Origin: Flavobacterium frigidarium DSM 17623
GTDB taxonomy: Bacteria; Bacteroidota; Bacteroidia; Flavobacteriales; Flavobacteriaceae
Assembly (NCBI RefSeq): GCF_000425505.1
Contig: NZ_AUDO01000001.1
Span: 124,001-188,000, forward strand
Length of the DNA: 64,000 bases
Direction of reading: 5' to 3'
Shown here: positions 43,492 to 52,445 of the stretch, piece after piece
Layout: each line of letters starts with the position of its first letter
Position numbering within the stretch: position 1 is the first letter of the stretch
The notes under the pieces: generated by a model
Seen by the model: the letters and a program-made list of their open reading frames with translations, nothing else
Told to the model about the DNA's origin: nothing
Databases searched by the model: none
Program-made: the position numbers and the translations under genes

Positions 43492-44634
43492 ATGAAATGG
43501 AATTCCGCGCATTTAAGTTTGCTTTTAGTCTTATTTATACTCTTTGGTTGTAAAAATCAAGAGGCAACTGAACAGCATGAAAATACAGCTGTAAAAAACG
43601 AAATTCAATATGCAAAAGGATTCGAAATTTATAAATACAATGGGTTTTCTATATTAAAAGTGACTCAGCCTTGGCCTAATGCCAAGAAGGCTTTTACTTA
43701 TGTCCTAAAAGAGAAAAACACCATTGTCCCAGATAGTTTAAAGCAGTTTACTACTGTTACAATACCTATTCAATCGATCGTTGTTACGTCGACTACGCAC
43801 ATTCCTTCCTTAGAGATTTTAGGTGTCGAAAAAAGTTTGGTAGGCTTCCCTAATACTGATTACATCTCATCAGAAAAAACAAGAAAAAACATTGACGCGG
43901 GAAAGGTGCGCGAAGTTGGTAAAAACGAAAACTTAAATACTGAAGTTCTTATTGATCTTTCTCCAGAAGCTATCGTAGGTTTTGGTTTGAGCGACAGTAA
44001 TCCTTCGCTAGATATTTTAGAAAAAAGTGGTTTAAAAGTGCTGTTCAATGGAGACTGGACCGAGCAATCCCCTTTAGGAAAAGCAGAATGGATTAAGTTT
44101 TTTGGTGCCCTTTACAACCTTGACGACAAAGCCAACACTACTTTTAACGAGATAGAAAAAGAATACAAACAAGCCATAGCTCTTGTAGAAAAAGTAGCTA
44201 CAAAACCCACAGTAATGTCAGGAACAATGTATCAAGATCAATGGTATGTACCACAAGGGGAAAGCTGGGCGTCACTATTTTTAAAAGATGCCAAAGCCAA
44301 TTACTTATGGTCTGATACTAAAGGAACTGGTGGATTGCCTTTACCTTTTGAAGTGGTATTAGAGAAAGCTCAAAAAGCCGATTTTTGGATTGCCCCTGGA
44401 GATTTTAGTTCGCTACAACAACTAGCAGATAGTAACCCCCATTACACCGAGTTTGAGGCTTTCAAAAATAAAAAAGTATATTCGTATGCTTTAAATAAAG
44501 GAGCAAAAGGAGGCATTGTTTTCTTCGAATGGTCTCCTACAAGACCTGACTGGGTTTTAAAAGATTTGATCAAAATTCTTCATCCTGAATTATTACCAAA
44601 CTATACTACTCACTTTTACCAACAATTACAATAA
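43492..44634 (+). CDS. btuF: Cobalamin ABC transporter substrate-binding lipoprotein
   Basis: Periplasmic binding protein of 380 residues with lipobox LFILFGC. The class III (BtuF/FhuD-type) fold shows IPIQSIVVTSTTHIPSLEILG, then VLIDLSPEAIVGFG, a long linking helix (NTTFNEIEKEYKQAIALVEK), and WSPTRPDWVLKDL at the end. It presents B12 to the BtuCD channel. Its position directly before the permease and opposite the riboswitch-controlled btuB supports B12 rather than siderophore as substrate. Confidence 0.9.
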   Translation: MKWNSAHLSLLLVLFILFGCKNQEATEQHENTAVKNEIQYAKGFEIYKYNGFSILKVTQPWPNAKKAFTYVLKEKNTIVPDSLKQFTTVTIPIQSIVVTSTTHIPSLEILGVEKSLVGFPNTDYISSEKTRKNIDAGKVREVGKNENLNTEVLIDLSPEAIVGFGLSDSNPSLDILEKSGLKVLFNGDWTEQSPLGKAEWIKFFGALYNLDDKANTTFNEIEKEYKQAIALVEKVATKPTVMSGTMYQDQWYVPQGESWASLFLKDAKANYLWSDTKGTGGLPLPFEVVLEKAQKADFWIAPGDFSSLQQLADSNPHYTEFEAFKNKKVYSYALNKGAKGGIVFFEWSPTRPDWVLKDLIKILHPELLPNYTTHFYQQLQ

Positions 44635-44635
44635 T

Positions 44636-45667
44636 TTGGAGGCAAATAAACGCAATAGCATTCTTTTTATAATTTTAATAGTAGCCGCTTTTGCGTTATT
44701 TATTATTAACATTAGCTTGGGATCGATAGCAATACCTTTAAAAGATGTTTTTAAAAGTATCACCGGCTCTATAGCCAGTAAAGAAACATGGCAATATATC
44801 ATTGTCAATTACCGATTACCAAAAGCGATTACTGCTGTACTAGTAGGCATGGGACTTGCGACAAGCGGATTGCTAATGCAAACATTATTTAGAAACCCAC
44901 TGGCAGGACCATACGTTTTAGGATTGAGTTCTGGAGCGAGTTTAGGTGTTGCAATGATTATTCTAGGAGCGTCGCTATTACCAGTTTCTGTGAGTGCCTT
45001 TTTATTATCATCTTATGGAATTGTACTTGCCTCCAGTTTGGGAAGCTTTCTTGTTTTACTCGCCGTATTGGCAGTCTCCTATCGCTTAAAAGATACGATG
45101 GCAATTTTAATCGTGGGATTAATGTTTGGCAGTTTAACGAGCGCCGTGGTAAACACGCTAACCTATTTTAGCACTGCTGAGGAATTACAAAAATTCACTT
45201 TTTGGTCTTTAGGAAGTTTGGGTAACCTATCTTGGACAGCCATTACAATACTTTTTATCGCTGTTTTAATTGGATTATCGCTAAGTCTTATTAGTATAAA
45301 ATCATTAGACGCTTTACTTTTAGGTGAGAACTATGCTAAGAGTATGGGGCTAAATTATAAAAAGTCACGTTTACTTATTATACTTGCAACTAGTATTATG
45401 GCGGGAAGTATTACCGCCTTTGCAGGGCCTATTGCCTTTATAGGACTAGCAGTTCCTCATATTGCAAAACTCGTTTTCCAGACTAGTAATCACAAGATTT
45501 TATTTTGGAGCACAGTGCTTTTTGGGGCTATAATCATGCTAATTTGTGATAGTATTGCTCAAGTTCCAGGACAAGATTTTAGCCTACCTATCAATGCGGT
45601 CACTTCGCTATTTGGTGCACCTATCGTTATCTGGTTACTTGTTAGAAAGAAAAAAATGATGGGATAA
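44636..45667 (+). CDS. btuC: Cobalamin ABC transporter permease (FecCD type)
   Basis: Inner-membrane permease of 343 residues with about ten membrane segments. FecCD motifs: NYRLPKAITAVLVGMGLATS, MQTLFRNPLAGPYVLGLSSGASLG, and GPIAFIGLAVPHIAK, the loop that touches the ATPase. The start is a TTG one base after the btuF stop. No in-frame ATG gives the full first helix, and the residues after it match the usual N-terminus. Coupled translation from btuF would explain a weak start codon. Confidence 0.92.
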   Translation: MEANKRNSILFIILIVAAFALFIINISLGSIAIPLKDVFKSITGSIASKETWQYIIVNYRLPKAITAVLVGMGLATSGLLMQTLFRNPLAGPYVLGLSSGASLGVAMIILGASLLPVSVSAFLLSSYGIVLASSLGSFLVLLAVLAVSYRLKDTMAILIVGLMFGSLTSAVVNTLTYFSTAEELQKFTFWSLGSLGNLSWTAITILFIAVLIGLSLSLISIKSLDALLLGENYAKSMGLNYKKSRLLIILATSIMAGSITAFAGPIAFIGLAVPHIAKLVFQTSNHKILFWSTVLFGAIIMLICDSIAQVPGQDFSLPINAVTSLFGAPIVIWLLVRKKKMMG

Positions 45668-45699
45668 GACGGCAACTATTTATTATTAAAAACTAAAGG

Positions 45700-46479
45700 A
45701 TGGATTCCACTATTTTAAGCAGCTCAAATTTGAGCATTGGTTACAAATCTAAAAAAGACGAAATTGTCATTGCAAAAGATCTAAATTTAAATTTAGGTGC
45801 TGGCAAACTGACGGCTTTAATAGGTGCCAACGGAATAGGAAAATCAACTTTACTAAAGACACTTACTGGAATCCAAAAACCTTTGTCAGGAACCGTCCTT
45901 ATTAATGGAGAGGATATTCACAAGATGAATCCTGCAGCTTTAGCATTGCACCTCAGCGTGGTTTTAACAGAGCGACTACCTCCAAGTAATCTATCCGTTT
46001 TTGAATTGGTTGCACTAGGTCGTCAGCCCTACACTAACTGGATAGGGACATTAAGTAAAATCGATATTGCAAAAATTAATGAAGCGATGGAGCGCAGTCA
46101 AATCACACATTTAGCTCATAAAAAGCATTACGAAATTAGTGATGGACAATTGCAAAAAGTATTAGTAGCAAGAGCATTGGCACAAGATTGTCCTATAATT
46201 GTACTGGACGAACCCACCACTCACCTTGATTTATTACACAAGGTTGCGTTGTTTAAATTGCTTAAAAAACTGACACAAGAAACTAATAAATGCATTTTAT
46301 TTTCGACACATGATATCGATATGGCCATCCAACTTAGTGATGAAATGATCCTAATGACTCCCGAATCTATCACCCAAGACATGCCTTGTAATTTTATTGC
46401 TAATGGAAGTTTTAACCGACTTTTTAACGATGAAAACATTCTCTTTGATAATCAAAAAGGGAAGTTCATTATAAGCTAA
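45700..46479 (+). CDS. btuD: Cobalamin ABC transporter ATP-binding protein
   Basis: ATPase of 259 residues: GANGIGKST (Walker A), a Q-loop region, ISDGQLQKVLVARAL (signature, with ISDGQ in place of LSGGQ), PIIVLDEPTTHLD (Walker B and D loop) and STHDIDMA (H loop). Together with btuF and btuC it forms a complete B12 importer. It ends 12 bases before a dispersed repeat copy that separates it from convergent trmL. Confidence 0.92.
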   Translation: MDSTILSSSNLSIGYKSKKDEIVIAKDLNLNLGAGKLTALIGANGIGKSTLLKTLTGIQKPLSGTVLINGEDIHKMNPAALALHLSVVLTERLPPSNLSVFELVALGRQPYTNWIGTLSKIDIAKINEAMERSQITHLAHKKHYEISDGQLQKVLVARALAQDCPIIVLDEPTTHLDLLHKVALFKLLKKLTQETNKCILFSTHDIDMAIQLSDEMILMTPESITQDMPCNFIANGSFNRLFNDENILFDNQKGKFIIS

Positions 46480-46491
46480 CTCTAATTTTAA

Positions 46492-46590
46492 GGAGCAATT
46501 TCCAGCTATACGCTATATCCTCAATGATAAAAGCTACGGCAAAATGCCTTGTTTTATAATATTGAGGGATGCCGCTGCTATCTGGGCTAG
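46492..46590 (+). repeat. Dispersed hairpin repeat, type I, copy 3
   Basis: Begins GGAGCAATTTCCAGC and CGCTATATC, has the inverted repeat CCTCAAT ... ATTGAGG in the middle and ends GATGCCGCTGCTATC TGGGCTAG. It fills the gap between convergent btuD and trmL, where no other terminator is visible. Confidence 0.8.
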
Positions 46591-46608
46591 AGACCTGAGT
46601 GTATGAAA

Positions 46609-47061
46609 TTATTTCAATGTAATTTGACGTTTTGCTTCTCCAATCACAAAAGCCACCGAATTTGCTATATTAAAACTTCTAATATTAGTCGACATGGGTA
46701 TTTTTAAATGATTTTCAAATTGCGCTAATACTTCTTCACTCAATCCCTTACTTTCTTTCCCAAAAACCAACCAATCACCATCTTGAAATTCAATTTCTAA
46801 GTACGATTTCTCAGCATGCGAGCTCATTAAAAATACGCGTGATACATCTGGAATTTGCGATTTCCATTCGGCTACATTTTGATATTCGGTTACATCAAGG
46901 TGAACCCAATAATCCAAACCGGAACGTTTTAAATTTTTATCATTGATGACAAAACCAAAAGGATGCACTAAATGCAATTTACTTTCGGTACCTACACACA
47001 AACGACCTATGTTTCCGGTATTGTTAGGGATTTCCGGTTCTACTAATACTATGTTTAACAT
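46609..47061 (-). CDS. trmL: tRNA (cytidine/uridine-34-2'-O)-methyltransferase
   Basis: SPOUT-class methyltransferase of 150 residues that methylates the ribose of the wobble base in Leu tRNAs. Motifs: LVEPEIPNNTGNIGRLC at the start, LVFGKESKGLSEEVL, and the knotted SAM-binding end IPMSTNIRSFNIANSVAFVI. Length is normal for TrmL. It follows the pseudouridine synthase gene by 24 bases on the same strand. Confidence 0.93.
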   Translation of the reverse strand: MLNIVLVEPEIPNNTGNIGRLCVGTESKLHLVHPFGFVINDKNLKRSGLDYWVHLDVTEYQNVAEWKSQIPDVSRVFLMSSHAEKSYLEIEFQDGDWLVFGKESKGLSEEVLAQFENHLKIPMSTNIRSFNIANSVAFVIGEAKRQITLK

Positions 47062-47085
47062 TTTTATCTATTTCTATATATTATT

Positions 47086-47658
47086 TTAAGAAGCATCAAA
47101 ATTAGAAACTTGCAGCACTTCTCCAGCTTTTAAATCGTTTAAATATACGTTCCCAACACGCACACGAACAAGTCGCAAGGTTGGAAAACCAACAGCGGCA
47201 GTCATTTTACGCACTTGTCTAAATTTGCCTTCATTTGCCGTAATTGCAGCCCAAGAAGTGGGTCCGTGACGCTCATCACGAATTTTTTTTCCTCGCGGTC
47301 CAAAATCTGGAATTTCGGGAATCAAGCGCGCTTCACATTTCTTGGTCAGATATTTTCCACCATCAAAACCTATTTCGACTCCTTCTTTTATTTTAGAAAT
47401 CGCTTCCTCAGTCATGACACCATCTACTTGAACGTAATATTCCTTCTCGACTTTTTTCGAACGAATAATTTCGCTCATTTTTCCATCGGTTGTTAGCAGT
47501 AATAAACCTTCTGAATCTTCATCAAGCCTTCCTATAGCCATCGTCCCTTCTGGAAAATCGTGCAACTCACCTAAAAGTTTTTTCTTCCTTTTTAATTCAT
47601 AAATGAACTGGCTTAAATAACCATACGGTTTGTGTAGTATAAAATGTGAGTGTGCCAT
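47086..47658 (-). CDS. RluE-like 23S rRNA pseudouridine synthase
   Basis: RsuA/RluE-family enzyme of 190 residues starting MAHSHFILHKPYGYLSQF, so without an S4 domain, as in RluE. The catalytic Asp is in GRLDEDSEGLLLLT; KKVEKEYYVQVDG and REGKFRQVRKM-type segments (NEGKFRQVRKMTAAVG) complete the family. RluE modifies U2457 of 23S rRNA in E. coli. The start at 47658 is chosen because an in-frame ATG at 47688 lies within the promoter's -7 box. Confidence 0.88.
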   Translation of the reverse strand: MAHSHFILHKPYGYLSQFIYELKRKKKLLGELHDFPEGTMAIGRLDEDSEGLLLLTTDGKMSEIIRSKKVEKEYYVQVDGVMTEEAISKIKEGVEIGFDGGKYLTKKCEARLIPEIPDFGPRGKKIRDERHGPTSWAAITANEGKFRQVRKMTAAVGFPTLRLVRVRVGNVYLNDLKAGEVLQVSNFDAS

Positions 47659-47685
47659 TTGTAAAAGCTGAGTAATTTTGAGGTG

Positions 47686-47714
47686 CAAAGATAGCGTTGT
47701 TTTGGCAGCAACAA
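47686..47714 (-). promoter_or_regulatory. Promoter of the RluE-like gene
   Basis: On the minus strand TTTG at 47714-47711, 17 bases, TATCTTTG at 47693-47686, 27 bases before the ATG at 47658. Confidence 0.5.
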
Positions 47715-47869
47715 AATCAACTTATTATTCGAATAAAATAAAAAAACAAAACGCTATGATAAGGTAGAGATCTCAAAATCAAAAAGTAATGAAGTCTTAT
47801 AAGTTTTCCTTAAAAAGTCATAACATAGATTACGTAGTATTTAGGTAATTTTAAAATAAAAATTACATC

Positions 47870-48241
47870 ATGGAAAATAAAAAAGCAAATCAAGATAAAC
47901 AACAGCAAAACGAAGGATTCAGCAGTGATTATGTAGGTAAAGAGAAACCTTCAGAAAACCCGATGTTGAATAAAGAACTAGAAGTTGACGAAGACGGAAA
48001 TGAGAAAGTGGTAGATCGCGCACGCAATGCCGATGGATCAGCTGCTTTGATTCGTGAGGAAGATCGCACTTGGAACGAAAATGAAAGCTTGAGTCGTGGC
48101 GTGGATACAGAAGAGGAAGCTATGAAAACGGTTGAAAATGAAGATTTAAACTCTGACATTACTGCAAAACGTTATCCTGCTTCTCATCCTGAAAATCATA
48201 TCAATAGAGGGAATTCGAAGCTCAATGAAGATAAAGAATAA
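47870..48241 (+). CDS. Hydrophilic, probably disordered hypothetical protein
   Basis: Protein of 123 residues, almost without hydrophobic residues and rich in Glu, Asp, Asn, Lys and Gln. There is no signal peptide or membrane segment. The composition is that of an intrinsically disordered, hydration- or stress-type protein, but I recognise no named family. It is monocistronic and ends before a hairpin at 48298. Confidence 0.65.
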   Translation: MENKKANQDKQQQNEGFSSDYVGKEKPSENPMLNKELEVDEDGNEKVVDRARNADGSAALIREEDRTWNENESLSRGVDTEEEAMKTVENEDLNSDITAKRYPASHPENHINRGNSKLNEDKE

Positions 48242-48297
48242 AATAACGATACGTTTATAACGTAGCGATAAAGCCTTAAAAGTGGTGTTTTAAAGTG

Positions 48298-48338
48298 AAA
48301 AGTTGGTTGCTCAATAATTTTGAGTGATCAACTTTTTT
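48298..48338 (+). terminator. Terminator after the hydrophilic protein gene
   Basis: AAAAGTTG...CTCAA pairs with TTGAG...CAACTTTT around TAATT with small internal mismatches, followed by TTTTTT. Confidence 0.65.
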
Positions 48339-48452
48339 ATTTTACTATTCTAAAATTAGGCATTAAAAATAGGATGTTTATAGTTTTTAAATGTTTCCTA
48401 TGATAGCCATATATATTATCGCTATTTTTACTTTCGAATCAAAAAAATCAAA

Positions 48453-49829
48453 ATGCCTACGCTGTTACCTTCATTTTTAATTTTATTTATTGTTGCACTA
48501 GCAATAGGAATCTTCATTGGAAAAATCATCGCTTCGAGCAAATCAAAATTAGAACAAACAAGTCTTCAAGAAAAATTACTAGCATTAAACACGGCTCATC
48601 AAGAATTAAAGGAGCAGAATAAAGCGGATAGAGCAATTTTAGAAAACAGAATTACGTTAGCTAATAGCGAAAAAGAAAGCATGCGAGATGAGAAAGATAG
48701 TTACGCCATGCATCTTTCTAAAAAGGAAGCCGACTTTGATAATTTGTGGGAACGGAATAAAGAACAGCGCGACGAAGTAGAGAAGTTGCAGTTGAAATTT
48801 ACAAAGGAATTTGAAAATCTTGCAAACAAAATATTAGAAGAGAAATCAACTAAATTCACCGAGCAGAATAGCCAAAACATGAAAAATATCCTGTCACCAC
48901 TGCAGGATAAAATTCAGTTATTTGAGAAAAAAGTAGAGGACACTCATAAGGAGAGTATTGATTACCATGCCGCTTTGCGCCAACAAATTTTAGGGCTTCA
49001 GGAAATGAATTTGCAAATGAGCAAGGAAACCATCAATTTAACCAAGGCATTGAAAGGTGATAGCAAAATGCAAGGAAATTGGGGTGAGTTAATTCTTGAA
49101 CGTGTGCTGGAAAAATCTGGTTTAGAAAAAGGAAGAGAATACCATGTTCAACAGTCATTTACCGCTGAAGAAGGCAATCGCGTCTATCCTGATGTCGTAA
49201 TCAATCTTCCTGATGGTAAAAAGATGATTGTCGATTCTAAAGTCTCTTTGACTGCTTATGAAAGATTTAGCAATGAAGAAGATGACGTTTTAAAACAGAC
49301 CTATTTAAAAGATCACGTCATGTCTATTAGACGTCATGTTGAACAGCTTAGCAATAAAAACTATCATGATTTATACCAAATAGAGAGTCCAGATTTTGTG
49401 TTACTTTTTATCCCAATTGAGCCTGCTTTTGCTCTGGCTTTAAGCCAAGATTTTAATTTATATAACAGCGCTTTCGAAAAAAACATTGTAATTGTAACTC
49501 CTGCTACGCTACTGGCTACTTTGCGAACAATTGATAGTATGTGGACCAACCAAAAACAACAAGAAAACGCGTATGAAATCGCAAGACAAGCCGGTGCTTT
49601 ATACGACAAGTTTGAAGGATTTGTGGGAGACTTGCTTAAAATAGGCAAGAAGATAGACGAGAGTAAATCAGAATACAGTAGTGCAATGAACAAGCTTGTA
49701 GAAGGAAAAGGAAACTTAATTACTAGCGTTGAAAAATTGAAGAAAATGGGTGCTAAAGCTAAGAAGGCTTTACCTGAAAAAGTGTTGCTGCAAGCTGAGG
49801 AAACAAATCAAGACCAAAACCAAAATTAA
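48453..49829 (+). CDS. rmuC: RmuC-family DNA recombination protein
   Basis: Protein of 458 residues with one N-terminal membrane segment (about 5-27), a long coiled coil (about 30-190) and the RmuC nuclease-like domain, with MQGNWGELILERVLEKSGL, RVYPDVVINLPDGKKMIVDSK-type text (VYPDVVINLPDGK, IVDSKVSL) and FVLLFIPIEPAFALAL. The D...DSK pattern fits the restriction-endonuclease-like fold. In E. coli RmuC limits inversion at short inverted repeats. The next gene starts ten bases later. Confidence 0.92.
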   Translation: MPTLLPSFLILFIVALAIGIFIGKIIASSKSKLEQTSLQEKLLALNTAHQELKEQNKADRAILENRITLANSEKESMRDEKDSYAMHLSKKEADFDNLWERNKEQRDEVEKLQLKFTKEFENLANKILEEKSTKFTEQNSQNMKNILSPLQDKIQLFEKKVEDTHKESIDYHAALRQQILGLQEMNLQMSKETINLTKALKGDSKMQGNWGELILERVLEKSGLEKGREYHVQQSFTAEEGNRVYPDVVINLPDGKKMIVDSKVSLTAYERFSNEEDDVLKQTYLKDHVMSIRRHVEQLSNKNYHDLYQIESPDFVLLFIPIEPAFALALSQDFNLYNSAFEKNIVIVTPATLLATLRTIDSMWTNQKQQENAYEIARQAGALYDKFEGFVGDLLKIGKKIDESKSEYSSAMNKLVEGKGNLITSVEKLKKMGAKAKKALPEKVLLQAEETNQDQNQN

Positions 49830-49839
49830 ATTATATAAG

Positions 49840-50205
49840 ATGAGAAGAATCATTGGGATTACAACAGCAATATTCATTCTAGCTATTGTTGGCTATTTTA
49901 CAGTGACTTATTACGCAACGTATAGCGAGGGAACACGATCTGGTCACCTTATAAAAATTAGCCACAAGGGAATGCTTTTCAAAACATGGGAAGGAGAAAT
50001 TAGTCAAGGACTATCAGGATCACAAATATTTTCGTTTTCTATACTCGACAAAGACAAGCAAGTAATAGCTGATTTGCAAGAAATGGAAGGTCAATATGTA
50101 AAATTAAGTTACATTGAGCGTTATAGAACATTTCCATGGTGGGGAGACACAAAATATTATGTCACGGCTGTGCGTAAAGAGAACTCACCTTTAAAATTTA
50201 ATTAA
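49840..50205 (+). CDS. Membrane-anchored hypothetical protein
   Basis: Protein of 121 residues from the ATG at 49840 with one N-terminal membrane segment (about 4-22) followed by a small beta-rich domain (GTRSGHLIKISHKGMLFKTWEGE ... YVKLSYIERYRTFPWWGDT). Homologues are widespread in Flavobacteria, sometimes under an enzyme name (6-phosphogluconate dehydrogenase) for which I see no support. It is in a row with rmuC and a thioesterase gene two bases downstream. Confidence 0.7.
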   Translation: MRRIIGITTAIFILAIVGYFTVTYYATYSEGTRSGHLIKISHKGMLFKTWEGEISQGLSGSQIFSFSILDKDKQVIADLQEMEGQYVKLSYIERYRTFPWWGDTKYYVTAVRKENSPLKFN

Positions 50206-50207
50206 TT

Positions 50208-50756
50208 ATGAATACTACTTTTAAAACAGTCGCTAGCTCAAATATTAGCATATCTGAATTAATGTTGCCTTCGCATACTAACTTTAGTGGAAAAATTCAC
50301 GGAGGATATATATTATCATTACTGGATCAAATTGCGTTTGCATGTGCTTCAAAGTTTTGTGGTAATTATTGTGTAACTGCATCTGTAGACACGGTAAACT
50401 TTTTAAAACCTATCGAAGTAGGTGAACTAGTTACTATGAAAGCAAGTGTAAATTATGTGGGTAAAAGTTCCATGATCGTAGGAATTAGAGTGGAATCCGA
50501 AAATATACAAACAGGATACATCAAGCACTGTAATTCTTCTTATTTTACTATGGTCTCAAAAGATAAGGATGGTTCAAATGCTCGCGTTCCTGGCTTAGTA
50601 CTTTCTAATTTGCAAGAGGTGCGCCGTTTTACCAATTGTTTAAAACAAATTTCGCTTAAAAAAGAAAAAGACCGTCACGAAGAAAATTTTAATTATAGTT
50701 CTATTGAAGCTTTGGCCAATTTAGAAAAATATAATGTCAGAATTGAATTGGGGTAA
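50208..50756 (+). CDS. Hotdog-fold acyl-CoA thioesterase
   Basis: Protein of 182 residues with a single hotdog domain (about 10-130). It shows the family helix GKIHGGYILSLLDQIAFACA with the active-site Asp, ASVDTVNFLKPIEVGE and VNYVGKSSMIVG. This is the BFIT/YciA-like acyl-CoA thioesterase type that hydrolyses medium or long acyl-CoA. The last 40 residues form a helical tail. Two bases separate it from the preceding hypothetical gene. Confidence 0.9.
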   Translation: MNTTFKTVASSNISISELMLPSHTNFSGKIHGGYILSLLDQIAFACASKFCGNYCVTASVDTVNFLKPIEVGELVTMKASVNYVGKSSMIVGIRVESENIQTGYIKHCNSSYFTMVSKDKDGSNARVPGLVLSNLQEVRRFTNCLKQISLKKEKDRHEENFNYSSIEALANLEKYNVRIELG

Positions 50757-50882
50757 TGGCATCAAAATATCGATTTTAGTGAGTTAAATAATATTTTAGA
50801 TAAGAATAAAAGTATAGGTCGCTCTATAGCAGATAAATGCAACTTTTTTCGTAACTTTAAGAGAAGCTCAAAAGTAAAAGTT

Positions 50883-51422
50883 ATGATAAAAAAACTACTC
50901 CTATTATTTATTCTCTTAGCAAATTCGATTTATGCACAGGAGCGACTTACAACTTCTAAAGGCGAAATAACCTTTGAAGCTTCGGTAGCTTTTTTTGAAG
51001 CAGTCGAAGCAAAAAACAACAATGTAATTTGCACACTTAATATCTCTCGTGGTCAAATCTATTTTACCGCCCATATAACTGATTTTCGTTTTGAAAGAAG
51101 CTTAATGGAGCAACACTTCAACGAAAATTATTTAGAGAGCAAACGGTATTCAAAAGCCGTATTTAAAGGTGTCATAGATAAATTTGACAGTAAAAATATC
51201 GACGCCACTGTAAGAAAACATTGGATCAGCGGAAAAATTACAATACATGGAAAGTCAAAAAGAATAAATGTCCCTGCTTTTATCACAAAAACAAAAGAAG
51301 GAATACTTATAAAATCTGACTTTTCCTTAAACACAGATGATTTCAATATCACAATTCCGTTTATGGTAAGAAGCAAAATTGCAAAAAAAGTAAATGTAGC
51401 CGTCATAGCTTCACTTAAATAA
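50883..51422 (+). CDS. YceI-family secreted lipid-binding protein
   Basis: Exported protein of 179 residues with a signal peptide (ends NSIYA/Q). The YceI lipocalin-like barrel is seen in GEITFEASVAFFEAVEAKN, FRFERSLMEQHFNENYLES-type text (LMEQHFNENYLESKRYSKA) and ISGKITIHGKSKRI. The family binds polyisoprenoids or other lipids in the periplasm. It is convergent with the TIGR01777 gene, six bases away. Confidence 0.88.
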   Translation: MIKKLLLLFILLANSIYAQERLTTSKGEITFEASVAFFEAVEAKNNNVICTLNISRGQIYFTAHITDFRFERSLMEQHFNENYLESKRYSKAVFKGVIDKFDSKNIDATVRKHWISGKITIHGKSKRINVPAFITKTKEGILIKSDFSLNTDDFNITIPFMVRSKIAKKVNVAVIASLK

Positions 51423-51428
51423 AATGTA

Positions 51429-52337
51429 TTAGATTACTTTTCTTAATGCCTCTTCGATATCTGTAATCTTAAAGGTAAATCCTGTTTTCCTAATTTTTTC
51501 TGACGAAACTCTACGACCTGTCAAGACAATCTTTGACATTTGTCCCATACCCAATTTAATAATGGCAGCAGGAACATGAGGCAGCCACATTTTATAGCCA
51601 TACACCGCTGCAAATGTTCTCGAGAATGCAATATTATCTGTGTCGTCTTGTATCGCGGCATTATAAGGTCCGCGAACAGTATCATCATTTATTGCTTTCA
51701 AATAGATTTCGCACAAATCATCTATATAAATCCAAGGCATGTATTGTTTGCCTGATCCTAATGGCGCGCCCAAACGATATTTAAAAATTGGTTTTAGTTT
51801 TTTAATTAAACCATCCCCCTCGCCTAACACAAGTCCCGTGCGAACTTTTACCGTCCGAATTCCTAATTGTCCAATAGTGTCAACGGCAGCTTCCCAAATT
51901 TGGCAAGTTCTTCCTAAAAAATCAGAAGCTGGTGGAGTTGATTCATTACATATAGCTTCTCCATTTACAGCACCATAAATACCAATCGCCGATGCCGATA
52001 TAAAGGCACTAACCTTATGATTTTGCTTCGCCAGCACATTGCGAATTAATTTTATTGAGTCCTCTCTGCTAGCAACAATTGCTTTTTTACGTTTTTCTGT
52101 CCAACGTTCTCCCGCAATATTCTCACCAGCGAGATGAATGATGTAATCTGCGTTGTTGACCGCCGCATCTTCAATTGTTTGATTTTTTATATCCCATATA
52201 TAATAGGATATGTCTTTTTTATTTTGTCGCTTGCTTCTACTTAATATAGACACACTGAAACCGTTACCTATTAAGAGAGCTGTTAAACTTCTACCTACGA
52301 AACCCGTACCTCCTGTAATTAAAACATTCTTTTTCAT
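51429..52337 (-). CDS. TIGR01777-family NAD-dependent epimerase-like protein
   Basis: Extended-SDR protein of 302 residues from the ATG at 52337, with NVLITGGTGFVGRSLTALL (dinucleotide-binding) and the family marks IIHLAGENIAGERWTEKRK, SASAIGIYG, MPWIYIDDL and the DUF1731 C-terminus (RRVSSEKIRKTGFTF). The reaction is unknown; E. coli YfcH is a relative. The gene is divergent from the TetR-like operon with adjoining promoters (52353-52406), placing it in the light-related locus. Confidence 0.9.
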   Translation of the reverse strand: MKKNVLITGGTGFVGRSLTALLIGNGFSVSILSRSKRQNKKDISYYIWDIKNQTIEDAAVNNADYIIHLAGENIAGERWTEKRKKAIVASREDSIKLIRNVLAKQNHKVSAFISASAIGIYGAVNGEAICNESTPPASDFLGRTCQIWEAAVDTIGQLGIRTVKVRTGLVLGEGDGLIKKLKPIFKYRLGAPLGSGKQYMPWIYIDDLCEIYLKAINDDTVRGPYNAAIQDDTDNIAFSRTFAAVYGYKMWLPHVPAAIIKLGMGQMSKIVLTGRRVSSEKIRKTGFTFKITDIEEALRKVI

Positions 52338-52352
52338 CTGCTTAAAATTTGA

Positions 52353-52372
52353 GCTTAAACAAATGTACAATT
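52353..52372 (-). promoter_or_regulatory. Promoter/operator candidate of the TIGR01777 gene
   Basis: On the minus strand TTGTACATTTGTTTAAGC, containing the -7 box TACATTTG (52367-52360), 23 bases before the ATG. Similar to the crtI and MerR-gene promoters; no -33 TTTG at the normal distance. Confidence 0.5.
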
Positions 52373-52374
52373 AA

Positions 52375-52406
52375 TTTTGTTTAACTTTAACGTATTTTTG
52401 TTAAAC
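52375..52406 (+). promoter_or_regulatory. Promoter/operator candidate of the TetR-like operon
   Basis: A 32-base element starting TTTTGTTTAAC and ending GTATTTTTGTTAAAC, with the -7 box TATTTTTG at 52393-52400. It matches the crtI promoter element (62427-62396) at 23 of 32 positions, with the same spacing between its two TTTG-T-TAAC half motifs. Confidence 0.55.
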
Positions 52407-52445
52407 AATTCATTATCTTTATACTCTCATTTAAAAACACAACCA

